Origin: Alphaproteobacteria bacterium
GTDB lineage: Bacteria; Pseudomonadota; Alphaproteobacteria; Rs-D84
DNA length: 5,683 nucleotides
Reading direction: 5' to 3'
Assembly: GCA_013316395.1 (NCBI GenBank)
Contig: WSMU01000038.1
Coordinates: forward strand, 1 to 5,683
Both the position numbers and the translations under genes were made by a program. Below, one piece after another: positions 1 through 5,576 of the stretch (positions are counted from its first letter, which is position 1; every line of letters begins with the position of its first letter). The notes beneath the pieces are model-generated. The model had not been told where the DNA came from. It searched no databases and saw nothing but the letters and a program-made list of their open reading frames with translations.

Positions 1-20
1 CATGTATATAGATAGTTTTT

Positions 21-1067
21 TTACTCTTCTTTTTTATCCGGAATTTTTCCGTCCGCCGACAGCAGCACCGCAATCCAACGGGTTGAGTCAAACTGGGCGG
101 TGATGATAAATGTCGCAACCAGCAGGGGTACGCTGAAAAACATTCCGGCAATTCCCCACAGCATTCCCCAAAAGACCAGGTTTATAAGTATCGCCAGTGT
201 CGAAAGGTTTAATGTTTTTCCGGTTAATTTTGGCTCTAGTATATTTCCAAAAATAATCTGTAGCGCAATCAGACCCGCCGCGATCAGAATAGGCTGCTGT
301 AGGGTGGGGGCGTTTATAAGTGAATAAAGTATCGGCAGGCTGCATGCGACAATGGCGCCTATGGTCGGGATATAGCTGGTTATGAATACGATGAAGGCCC
401 ATACACCTGCAAATTCCAGCCCCAGCGAGCGTAACCATATATACGACAAAACACCGGTTACGGCTGATATGAATGTTTTTACAAACAGATATTTTTTCAT
501 GTTGGTATCAATGCTGGAGATTATATAGCGCATTTTTTTTGATTGGCGCTTGTTGGGGAACATTGACGCGAATTTACGGTTAAACGTGCTTTGTTCCACA
601 AACATAAACAGCATATAGACAATAATCATTCCGATTGTTGTTGCAATCGATGCAGCCGATATGCCCACATTGGGGGCAACTTTGCTGATGTTGGGGATTA
701 AGGATGCGTCAAACTTAACGCCTATCTTGGCCGATAGATATTCCCCCAGCGTCAGGATTTTTGACTGCATCGCCGGCAGGGCCGCAATCAGTTCTTCGGA
801 CATGGGACGAATTTGTGTAATGAATAGATATATTGCACCACCAATTGTTGCCGCCGCCAGTATGCCCGATGTCCAATCGAATATGCGTGTGGGAATCGGA
901 TATCTGCCGTCGCGTGTTTTGTTAAAAGGGAAGACCTTGCGATAATATGCGCTGATTGCATTTATTAGATACCACATAAATGTTGCGACCAGCAGCGGTA
1001 TAAATATAGAGCGGCCCAGCCATAGCAGAAATATTATTCCGACAAATAAAATAAGTCCGTTTGACAT
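21..1067 (-). CDS. AI-2E family (PerM-like) transporter
   Basis: This is a 348-residue polytopic inner-membrane protein of the AI-2E/PerM permease family. Members export or exchange small solutes (autoinducer-2 in TqsA, Na+/H+ in some others), and the substrate cannot be read from sequence. Hydrophobic segments lie near residues 3-38, 66-85, 138-157, 195-213, 218-250, 258-276 and 288-324. A soluble, partly helical stretch (about 86-135) sits between the second and third, as is usual for the family. Two family hallmarks are clear: SYIPTIGAIVA (231-241), and GNILEPKLTGKTLNLS (274-289) followed by a hydrophobic stretch with FWG and GIAGMFFSVP (299-314). Length is normal. The ATG at 1067 is preceded by AAGGAT with 8-base spacing. 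The gap from the upstream membrane-protein gene is only 48 bases, with no promoter or terminator visible on this strand, so I infer co-transcription. The tail is charged (DKKEE). Confidence 0.93.
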   Translation of the reverse strand: MSNGLILFVGIIFLLWLGRSIFIPLLVATFMWYLINAISAYYRKVFPFNKTRDGRYPIPTRIFDWTSGILAAATIGGAIYLFITQIRPMSEELIAALPAMQSKILTLGEYLSAKIGVKFDASLIPNISKVAPNVGISAASIATTIGMIIVYMLFMFVEQSTFNRKFASMFPNKRQSKKMRYIISSIDTNMKKYLFVKTFISAVTGVLSYIWLRSLGLEFAGVWAFIVFITSYIPTIGAIVACSLPILYSLINAPTLQQPILIAAGLIALQIIFGNILEPKLTGKTLNLSTLAILINLVFWGMLWGIAGMFFSVPLLVATFIITAQFDSTRWIAVLLSADGKIPDKKEE

Positions 1068-1115
1068 TTTATAAAATCCTTCTAGCCCAGAGAATCATGC
1101 ACATAGCGCGTTTTT

Positions 1116-2024
1116 TTACTGTGTGTTTTCCGGTGCGTTTTGTGTTGTTGGCGCAATATTGTATGCGGGCGTTTTATTGTTGTGACTAAGTGAAAAATAT
1201 GTGATTGTTGCCACCAGTGTAATCACGTTTATAATAATTGCGGTTGTTGCATATATGCCCCCGATATTTTTACGCATATACTGGCTGCCGGTTACTGCGG
1301 ACCATATCGCAAACACCAGGCCCAATCCAAATGTTAGCAGTATTGCGTTAAAGCCAAATGTAAAGCCGGATATAATTATCATTACAACCAATACCAACGC
1401 CGCGTGCCATGGGCGCGATATTACCCAGTTGGTAAAGCGCGCATACCAAGCGGGGCGCACGTCCATTACATTGGCCCGGCCCGGTGCGTCATCCATTAAG
1501 TAGCCGGGTATCCATAGCATACAGAAACCAAATGGCGCGGTCGCCAGGGTTTTCCACATCGAGACGCCCATTGCGCGTATGCGGCGATATTTGGCATACA
1601 GGTTTCCGATAAATATTCCGCAAAGGTATAGATAAAACAGTGCCAGTAAGATAATTATAGCCAGAAAAGTTGCAGGTGAATATGATTCAAGCCACAGCAG
1701 TTGCATCATAATAGGCTGAGCGTTGTAGGCAATTATAAATGTTGATGCAATGAATGCGACGGATGTAATCAGCGTCTGGGCATTCGATATTGCGACAAAG
1801 CTGCGTCGGTCCAGGTTTTCAAGCGGGAACTTGCGAAGGAGCCAGCCTGTTGCACCTAAGAATGCGGCCAAGACTATTATCACCCCACGCGTGCTTGCCG
1901 TTGGTGCCCCCAGCAGGCCGGCCAATGCCGATGCCGCCGTCATTAGTACAAAAGCTATTACCGCGAACAGGGCGGGGCGTGTTAGCAGCCAGGATACAAG
2001 TCTGTTATTTTTCTTTTCTGCCAT
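1116..2024 (-). CDS. Polytopic membrane protein of unknown function
   Basis: I do not recognise this family. The protein is 302 residues from the chosen ATG at 2024, which has a strong site (AAGGA, 8 bases upstream). The frame is open to an ATG at 2099, but that codon lies in the loop of the sufC terminator, has no well-spaced ribosome site and is upstream of the likely promoter, so I reject it. Seven or eight membrane segments are visible, near residues 18-38, 46-63, 82-100, 117-142, 158-176 (weaker), 207-225, 227-246 and 256-279. A hydrophilic tail rich in N, T and P ends the protein. The motif W-[LV]-[LI]-[ST]-R-P occurs twice, at 12-17 and 200-205, each time just before a pair of membrane segments, which suggests an old internal duplication. 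No catalytic motif is evident. It lies after sufC but appears to be transcribed separately, so a role in Fe-S assembly should not be assumed. Confidence 0.8.
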   Translation of the reverse strand: MAEKKNNRLVSWLLTRPALFAVIAFVLMTAASALAGLLGAPTASTRGVIIVLAAFLGATGWLLRKFPLENLDRRSFVAISNAQTLITSVAFIASTFIIAYNAQPIMMQLLWLESYSPATFLAIIILLALFYLYLCGIFIGNLYAKYRRIRAMGVSMWKTLATAPFGFCMLWIPGYLMDDAPGRANVMDVRPAWYARFTNWVISRPWHAALVLVVMIIISGFTFGFNAILLTFGLGLVFAIWSAVTGSQYMRKNIGGIYATTAIIINVITLVATITYFSLSHNNKTPAYNIAPTTQNAPENTQ

Positions 2025-2053
2025 TTTAAAAATCCTTATGTTTATATCCGTAT

Positions 2054-2081
2054 ATTTTATCATAACTTTGCGGTGCTTCAA
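2054..2081 (-). promoter_or_regulatory. Probable promoter of the 302-aa membrane-protein gene
   Basis: On the minus strand, TTGAAG (2081-2076) and TAAAAT (2059-2054) are separated by 16 bases. A TG one base upstream of the -10 makes it an extended -10. Transcription should start near 2047, giving a leader of about 23 bases that carries the AAGGA site for the ATG at 2024. The -35 box overlaps the end of the sufC terminator. Confidence 0.55.
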
Positions 2082-2109
2082 AACGAAAACGGAGCGCATG
2101 GCCCCGCTT
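2081..2109 (-). terminator. Intrinsic terminator of sufC
   Basis: On the minus strand, AAGCGGGGC (2109-2101) pairs with GCTCCGTTT (2095-2087) over 9 pairs including two G-U, closing a 5-base loop. The stem runs into an interrupted T tract (GTTTTCGTTTT, about 2090-2081). It starts 5 bases after the sufC stop, so sufC is probably its own transcription unit. The broken T tract may make termination partial. Confidence 0.6.
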
Positions 2110-2114
2110 GGTAC

Positions 2115-2786
2115 TTACACGATTTTGCCGTCGCGCAGAACAGTTTCAGATGTGGGCTCTGCCAGTTCGGTAAAGTTCTTTTGATGACTAATAAATACAA
2201 ACGATGTTTGCTTCATTTCATGCATTACCTGTGCAATAAGTTTTTGGGTCGCGGCGTCCGCGCCGGAGTCCGGCTCATCAAGTATGGCCAGACGTGGCTG
2301 CGTCATCAGCAGGCGAAGCAGCATCATGCGCTTTCTCTCGCCGCCGGAAAATCCGACATTAACACTGCGGTTAAGCCATTCTTTTGGAATCTCGAGGTGC
2401 GCGCGCATCTGTTCAAGGCGTGCTAAAAATTCGCCCATAGATAGGTCGCGGCCCGTTTGAAAGTGTGCATGTGCGGCGGCGGAATGCTTTAGAAAGCTGA
2501 GCCAGGTAAGGCCCGGGATTTCCGGAACGTTTTGCGCACCTAGGAATATTCCGCGCAAAGCACGCGATGTTGCGTTTTCTGTTGTTATGTCGCATTCGTC
2601 AAATATTATTTTGCCGGAATCTATTTTATATCTCTCGTCGCCGGCGATTACCCCGGCCAATGTTGATTTGCCAGAGCCGTTGCGGCCCGATATCAAATGG
2701 CGTGCACCCGCCGCCACATGCAGATTTATATCCGACAGCAAAGTTTTTCCGTCCATGGAAACGGACAGTTTTTTTATTTCCAACAT
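2115..2786 (-). CDS. sufC: SufC, ABC-type ATPase of the SUF Fe-S cluster assembly system
   Basis: SufC is the cytoplasmic ATPase of the SufBC(D) scaffold. ATP-driven dimerisation of SufC is known to reshape SufB/SufD so that a nascent cluster can form. All ABC motifs are present in the 223 residues: Walker A GRNGSGKST (34-42, Lys40), Q-loop Gln85 in FLGAQNVPEIPGL (SufC-typical EIPG), signature FSGGERKR (146-153), Walker B LAILDEP with Glu171, D-loop region DSGAD, and switch His201 in ISHQ. The FSGGE-[RK]-KR and DE-x-DSG-x-D patterns separate SufC from general ABC transporters. It is about 25 residues shorter than E. coli SufC (248), mostly at the C-terminal end. The ATG at 2786 has AGGA 8 bases upstream. 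It lies 886 bases beyond the sufB stop, separated by an opposite-strand gene, and has its own promoter and terminator. Confidence 0.95.
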   Translation of the reverse strand: MLEIKKLSVSMDGKTLLSDINLHVAAGARHLISGRNGSGKSTLAGVIAGDERYKIDSGKIIFDECDITTENATSRALRGIFLGAQNVPEIPGLTWLSFLKHSAAAHAHFQTGRDLSMGEFLARLEQMRAHLEIPKEWLNRSVNVGFSGGERKRMMLLRLLMTQPRLAILDEPDSGADAATQKLIAQVMHEMKQTSFVFISHQKNFTELAEPTSETVLRDGKIV

Positions 2787-2812
2787 GTTTTTTGTCCTGT
2801 TATATATAGCGG

Positions 2813-2840
2813 ATTATATCATAATTTACTTGCGTTGCAA
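2813..2840 (-). promoter_or_regulatory. Promoter of sufC
   Basis: On the minus strand, TTGCAA (2840-2835) and a perfect TATAAT (2818-2813) are separated by 16 bases. The start would fall near 2806, giving a leader of about 20 bases with AGGA before the sufC ATG. Its -35 box touches that of the divergent promoter, and together they form the inverted repeat TTGC-GTT-GCAA (2830-2840). Confidence 0.65.
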
Positions 2841-2858
2841 TCGGGGTGATTTTATAAT
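2830..2858 (+). promoter_or_regulatory. Promoter of the structured leader RNA and cysteine-rich gene
   Basis: TTGCGT (2830-2835) and a perfect TATAAT (2853-2858) have the ideal 17-base spacing on the plus strand. The start would be near 2865, immediately before the folded region. No other promoter fits between the terminator (ending 3065) and the gene start at 3092, so the downstream gene probably depends on read-through from here. Confidence 0.65.
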
Positions 2859-2877
2859 TACCTAGTCAGCAGGTGTT

Positions 2878-3045
2878 CTGTTGATGGGTGTGAGAACCCT
2901 TTTCTGGCGTCACGAAGGATACAAAGGACGCGCAAGCGCCTTTTTGCATATAGTGACGACTTACCCCGGCCCGGGCTGGGGGGCGGCGAATATAAAAGAA
3001 TAAGCCCACAATTTCCAGAAGTTGTTCTCAACCCCCAGCCACCAG
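2878..3045. repeat. Imperfect inverted repeat, about 30-bp arms around 107 bp
   Basis: The left arm (2878-2907) and right arm (3015-3045) are imperfect inverted copies. Both begin CTG, pass through TGGG and TGAGAAC, and end TTCTGG when read inward from the outer edges. The arms form the outer helices of the RNA candidate above. The size and palindromic build resemble dispersed palindromic elements such as those of Rickettsia, or a MITE, but no flanking target duplication is visible and one copy cannot show that it is dispersed. Confidence 0.45.
2884..3003 (+). CDS. Possible 39-codon small ORF inside the structured RNA
   Basis: An ATG at 2884 opens 39 codons ending in TAA at 3001-3003. The product would begin MGVRTLFWRHEGYKG and end PGPGWGAANIKE. 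An AGGT stretch 10 bases upstream is a weak ribosome site. The reading frame covers most of the folded RNA, including both hairpins, so ribosomes on it would unfold the structure, as leader-peptide attenuators do. There is no run of one amino acid to suggest a sensed residue, and no membrane segment. It may be chance, and the confidence is low. Confidence 0.15.
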   Translation: MGVRTLFWRHEGYKGRASAFLHIVTTYPGPGWGAANIKE

Positions 3046-3065
3046 ATTTATTTTGGTGGTTTTTT
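3037..3065 (+). terminator. Intrinsic terminator upstream of the cysteine-rich gene
   Basis: AGCCACCA (3037-3044) pairs with TGGTGGTT (3054-3061) across a 9-base loop: seven Watson-Crick pairs and one G-U. A run of six T follows at 3060-3065. It works only on the plus strand. Its position, 26 bases before the TTG start at 3092, fits conditional termination of the leader transcript. Confidence 0.65.
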
Positions 3066-3091
3066 GATTCGAAAAAACGAAGGGGTGTGGA

Positions 3092-3676
3092 TTGAGAAAA
3101 TTTATTTTTGCAGCAGCAACTATGTTTTGGTGCTGTGGGGCTGACGCGATATATGTCAACCTGACGGCCAGTTGTTCTTCGGGAATGGCTAGTTGCATTA
3201 TAGACAAAGACGTCTGCTATTGGTGTGGGACGGGAAAGCCACCGGGTAACTGTACAAAGGGTTATGCCGGATGTGGGACCGCGTCTTATATAATCGCGCC
3301 GGGGGCCTATGATGTGCTTTATACGGCGGATGGTTTTTATGGTTATACATGTTCGGCTGCTGGCTGGCAAAAGTCGCGTCAGGATGGTTCATGTAGGGAA
3401 ACAGAATATTTTCATCATGGTGCATCTACATGCATGAAGTGTCCAACGACAGGGTTTGTTGGCTCTCATCCGGAAATTGGGATAAACCAGGAGATAGTCG
3501 CCAAGGTCGGATTTAACCGGCATTCGCTGGGGGTTGAATATTGCTGTATTTCCTATATGCAGGGGGTAATTTACACGGATGATACGGGTGAATATAATCT
3601 GGATGGCAAATGTTGCTATTCAGGCGACGAACCGTCTGGTGGCCAGCCCGACGATAACATCGCCTGGTGTCACTAG
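3092..3676 (+). CDS. Secreted cysteine-rich protein of unknown function
   Basis: This 194-residue protein has no recognised enzymatic domain. A short signal peptide is clear: RK at 2-3, a hydrophobic core at 4-15 and a likely cut after Ala-Asp-Ala (19). No lipobox surrounds Cys14/15, so it is probably not a lipoprotein. There are 17 cysteines, 15 of them in the mature part, at 28, 35, 42, 45, 54, 61, 87, 101, 114, 117, 151, 152, 174, 175 and 193. They include CxxC pairs (CYWC, CMKC) and two CC doublets. Glycine and aromatic content is also high. This suggests a disulfide-rich periplasmic or surface protein. The style (CMKCP, a TDDTGEY stretch, then KCCYSG) recalls cysteine-rich surface families I associate from memory with gut alphaproteobacteria. 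The TTG at 3092 is the best in-frame start, with AAGGGG 6 bases upstream. The gene converges on sufB with a 4-base stop overlap, and its leader contains a terminator. Confidence 0.75.
   Translation: MRKFIFAAATMFWCCGADAIYVNLTASCSSGMASCIIDKDVCYWCGTGKPPGNCTKGYAGCGTASYIIAPGAYDVLYTADGFYGYTCSAAGWQKSRQDGSCRETEYFHHGASTCMKCPTTGFVGSHPEIGINQEIVAKVGFNRHSLGVEYCCISYMQGVIYTDDTGEYNLDGKCCYSGDEPSGGQPDDNIAWCH
3673..3676. other. Shared CTAG stop overlap of two convergent genes
   Basis: The palindrome CTAG supplies the TAG stop of the plus-strand cysteine-rich gene (3674-3676) and the TAG stop of sufB on the minus strand (3675-3673). There is no space between the two genes for a terminator, so each transcript must run into the other gene or end inside it. 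Confidence 0.9.
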
Positions 3677-4998
3677 TGCCCCAGGGCCATTTGTATCAGC
3701 TGTTTTGATTCAACCAAAAATTCCATAGGCAGGCGCGATATTACCGGTGTGGCGGCGGCCCCTATGATAAGGGCTGTCGCGGTGTCGGTGTCTAGTCCCC
3801 CCATTTCAAGATAGCGCAGCACATCCGCGTTTATTGCGCCGGTTGTGGCCTCGTGGCTTTGTGTGTTGTCCGGATTTGCGTGAATTATTGTAGGCAGTGT
3901 GTTTGCGGTCGCCGCGTCGCCTATAATACGCGTATCGCATTTTGATGCGTTTTTTCCACCGTGACCCGCAAAGGATACCAAGCTGCGGAATGTCTGGCGG
4001 GATGAATCCAGTGCAACGCCATAAGAGACGATGTTTGATACAGTATCGTCCCCGATATGCACCATTTTGGTGCCGGTATCGGCCATTTGTGCGCCGCGTG
4101 TAATGCTTAGCGAGTAAAAATCACTGCGGGCACCGCGGCCGGCCAGAATCGTTGAGGGATATTTCCAGGTTATAGCGCTGCCTATTTCTACCTGGGTCCA
4201 GAGGATTTCGGCGTCTTCTTCTGCGCGGCCACGTTTTGTTACAAAATTTAAAATTCCGCCTTGGTTTTTGCCGTCTTTGAATTCGCCCGGGAACCAGTTT
4301 TGAACAGTGGCATATCTTACGCGTGCACCCTTTAGTGCTACGATTTCAACAACGCCGCTATGCAGTTGGTGGCCCGGTCTGCGTGGTGCGCTGCAGCCTT
4401 CCATATATGATAATTCGGCGCCGTTGTCTGCGATGATAAGTGTGCGTTCAAACTGACCGATTTTAGCGGTTTCAATGCGGAAATAGCTGGCCAGGTCGAT
4501 TGGGCATTTTACATTTGGCGGAATATAAACAAATGTGCCATCGGAAAATGCCGCGGCGTTAAGCGCCGCGAAAAAATTATCTGAGGCCGGCACAACCGTG
4601 CCCAGATACTTTTTTACCAAATCCGGATATTCGCGTACAGCGTCCGACATTGGCATAAATATTATTCCTAGACGGCGCAGCTCGGCTGTATAAGAAGTAT
4701 GGACCGAGCGGCTGTCAATAACGGTGTCGGTCGCCATGCCGAGCAGGGCGCGGCGCTCCGATTCCGGCAGGCCCATTTTTTCATATGTCGCCGCCAGGTC
4801 CGAGTTATCAATGGACGCGGGATTGTTGTAATAGTTTAGCGCATCGTAATCAATAGGCTCGTATTCGAAGTCGGCCCAGTGCGGTTCCTGCATATTATGC
4901 CAGGCATGCAGCGCATCCAGGCGCCATTGCAGCAGCCAGGCCGGCTCGCCCCGGTCGGCGGCTATTTCTTGTACGATGTCATCGGTTAGCTTTGGCAT
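3673..4998 (-). CDS. sufB: SufB, scaffold subunit of the SUF Fe-S cluster assembly complex
   Basis: SufB receives sulfur from SufS/SufE-type donors and builds the Fe-S cluster with SufC and SufD in the cytoplasm. Blocks diagnostic of SufB rather than SufD are TVQNWFPGEF (231-240), GGILNFVTKRG (247-257), WTQVEIGSAITWKYPS (267-282) and ADTGTKMVHIG (306-316). By my alignment to E. coli numbering, Cys254 = Cys202, Glu236 = Glu184, His265 = His213, Gln285 = Gln233, Trp287 = Trp235, Lys303 = Lys255, Cys405 = Cys354, His433 = His382 and Glu434 = Glu383, all kept. Glu432 is Ser381. At 441 residues it is about 50 shorter than E. coli SufB, mainly before residue 184, with only three cysteines. The ATG at 4998 has AGGGA 5 bases upstream, overlapping the end of the preceding gene (2-base gap), so translational coupling is likely. 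No terminator is visible after its stop. Confidence 0.95.
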   Translation of the reverse strand: MPKLTDDIVQEIAADRGEPAWLLQWRLDALHAWHNMQEPHWADFEYEPIDYDALNYYNNPASIDNSDLAATYEKMGLPESERRALLGMATDTVIDSRSVHTSYTAELRRLGIIFMPMSDAVREYPDLVKKYLGTVVPASDNFFAALNAAAFSDGTFVYIPPNVKCPIDLASYFRIETAKIGQFERTLIIADNGAELSYMEGCSAPRRPGHQLHSGVVEIVALKGARVRYATVQNWFPGEFKDGKNQGGILNFVTKRGRAEEDAEILWTQVEIGSAITWKYPSTILAGRGARSDFYSLSITRGAQMADTGTKMVHIGDDTVSNIVSYGVALDSSRQTFRSLVSFAGHGGKNASKCDTRIIGDAATANTLPTIIHANPDNTQSHEATTGAINADVLRYLEMGGLDTDTATALIIGAAATPVISRLPMEFLVESKQLIQMALGH

Positions 4999-5000
4999 GA

Positions 5001-5540
5001 TTATCCCTGGGTCGCCAGTTGTTTTGCCTGGGTAAAGAATGTTAGCGACTGGCCCAGCAGGCCGTCTGTAAATGTTGCTGCAAGAATTCCGTCCGGCTCG
5101 GTCGTGCTTAGGTGCTGCAGGAAATTATCGGCACGGCGAATGTAATTATCAACATGGCGGCCGATTTCGCTGTCTAGTTTTATGCAGCGGCGCAGTTTTT
5201 CCAACGCAAACGGATTTTTCGCGTATTCGTCCATAATCCCCCCCAGGGCACGCCACAGCGGATGCTCGGTCGTGTTGCGGGGCATTATGTCAATTGCCGC
5301 CATTATAGGTATAAGGTTTTGCAGTAAATCCTGATAAATCATTTCTGCGTTTTCAGCCACGGCGTTTGTTGCCGATTTGTTTTTCAAAACCGCCTGCATT
5401 TTTACAATCAGGTTATACTGATGTGTTAATGTCTTCTTTATCTCACGCAGGCGCATGCCCATTATTGCGCATATACCCGCGGTAAAAATGGATGCGGCGC
5501 ATGTTATGATGATACTGGTTAAAATAATATTGTCATGCAT
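5001..5540 (-). CDS. Single-pass membrane protein with helical cytoplasmic domain, unknown function
   Basis: I do not recognise this 179-residue protein. One hydrophobic segment (about 5-28) is followed by basic residues (R30, R32, K35, K36), so the rest should face the cytoplasm. Residues 30-75 look helical and partly coiled-coil, and 90-145 are charged and helical (RRCIKLDSEIGRHVDNYIRR). No catalytic or metal-binding motif is seen; the three cysteines are at 14, 24 and 119. The ATG at 5540 has AAGGGA 8 bases upstream. The stop is two bases before the sufB ATG, so it is very probably co-transcribed and coupled with sufB. Whether it takes part in Fe-S assembly, for example by tethering at the membrane, is only a guess from position. 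Confidence 0.8.
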   Translation of the reverse strand: MHDNIILTSIIITCAASIFTAGICAIMGMRLREIKKTLTHQYNLIVKMQAVLKNKSATNAVAENAEMIYQDLLQNLIPIMAAIDIMPRNTTEHPLWRALGGIMDEYAKNPFALEKLRRCIKLDSEIGRHVDNYIRRADNFLQHLSTTEPDGILAATFTDGLLGQSLTFFTQAKQLATQG

Positions 5541-5576
5541 TTGTCGTGTCCCTTGATAGATATACCCACCGGGCGA

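Larger units (their letters stand above)
2865..3065 (+). ncRNA. Candidate structured RNA or attenuator leader, about 200 nt, family not recognised
   Basis: The stretch runs from the predicted start of a plus-strand promoter to an intrinsic terminator. Helices read by eye: closing helix 2886-2897 with 3024-3034 (11 pairs, G2890 bulged); TTCTGG 2902-2907 with CCAGAA 3015-3020; CGTCAC 2908-2913 with GTGACG 2953-2958, abutting the previous helix; a hairpin AAAGG-(A)-CGC 2923-2931 with 2936-2943, capped by the GNRA tetraloop GCAA; and a GC-rich hairpin 2964-2970 with 2975-2981. A competing perfect 9-bp helix joins 2974-2982 to 3032-3040. It would break the GC hairpin, the base of the closing helix and the terminator stem, which is how an antiterminator behaves. 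It does not carry motifs I know for 6S, SRP, tmRNA, RNase P, TPP, cobalamin, SAM-II or glycine RNAs. It could be a leader attenuator, a stand-alone small RNA, or a repeat element. Confidence 0.5.

Noticed and set aside
1..3. Minus-strand ATG at the left edge as the start of another gene
   Set aside because: No ribosome site precedes it and only one codon is in the window.
2024..2099. N-terminal extension of the membrane protein from the ATG at 2099
   Set aside because: The codon is in the sufC terminator loop, lacks a properly spaced ribosome site and precedes the likely promoter; the ATG at 2024 has a strong AAGGA site.
3032..3044. tRNA-like or tmRNA 3' end suggested by CCACCA
   Set aside because: There is no T-arm GTTCGA motif, no acceptor partner and no tag coding sequence; the CCACCA is explained by the terminator stem.
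2865..3065. 6S RNA, SRP RNA or a known riboswitch
   Set aside because: The fold is a multi-branched junction rather than the long bubble hairpin of 6S. The SRP GGAAGCAGC-type loop is absent, and no TPP, cobalamin, SAM-II or glycine core motifs are seen.
3060..3077. TTTTTT...AAAAAA inverted repeat around TTCGAA as an operator
   Set aside because: It is simple AT sequence formed by the terminator T run and a spacer A run; nothing else supports a binding site.
2858..3370. Minus-strand 170-codon open frame between sufB and sufC
   Set aside because: It is antisense to the cysteine-rich gene over half its length and crosses the palindromic RNA region. The translation is low-complexity and unlike a folded protein. 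It is most likely a shadow, though its 3' half may be an open frame of a repeat.
3621..3666. Inverted repeat CAGGCGA/TCGCCTG as a terminator for sufB or the cysteine-rich gene
   Set aside because: The 7-bp arms enclose a 32-base interior and no T run follows on either strand; it lies inside coding sequence.
3673..4998. SufD as the identity of the 441-aa scaffold protein
   Set aside because: Length is near SufD, but NFVTKRG, WTQVEIGSAITWKYPS, Cys354 and HEATT are SufB features.
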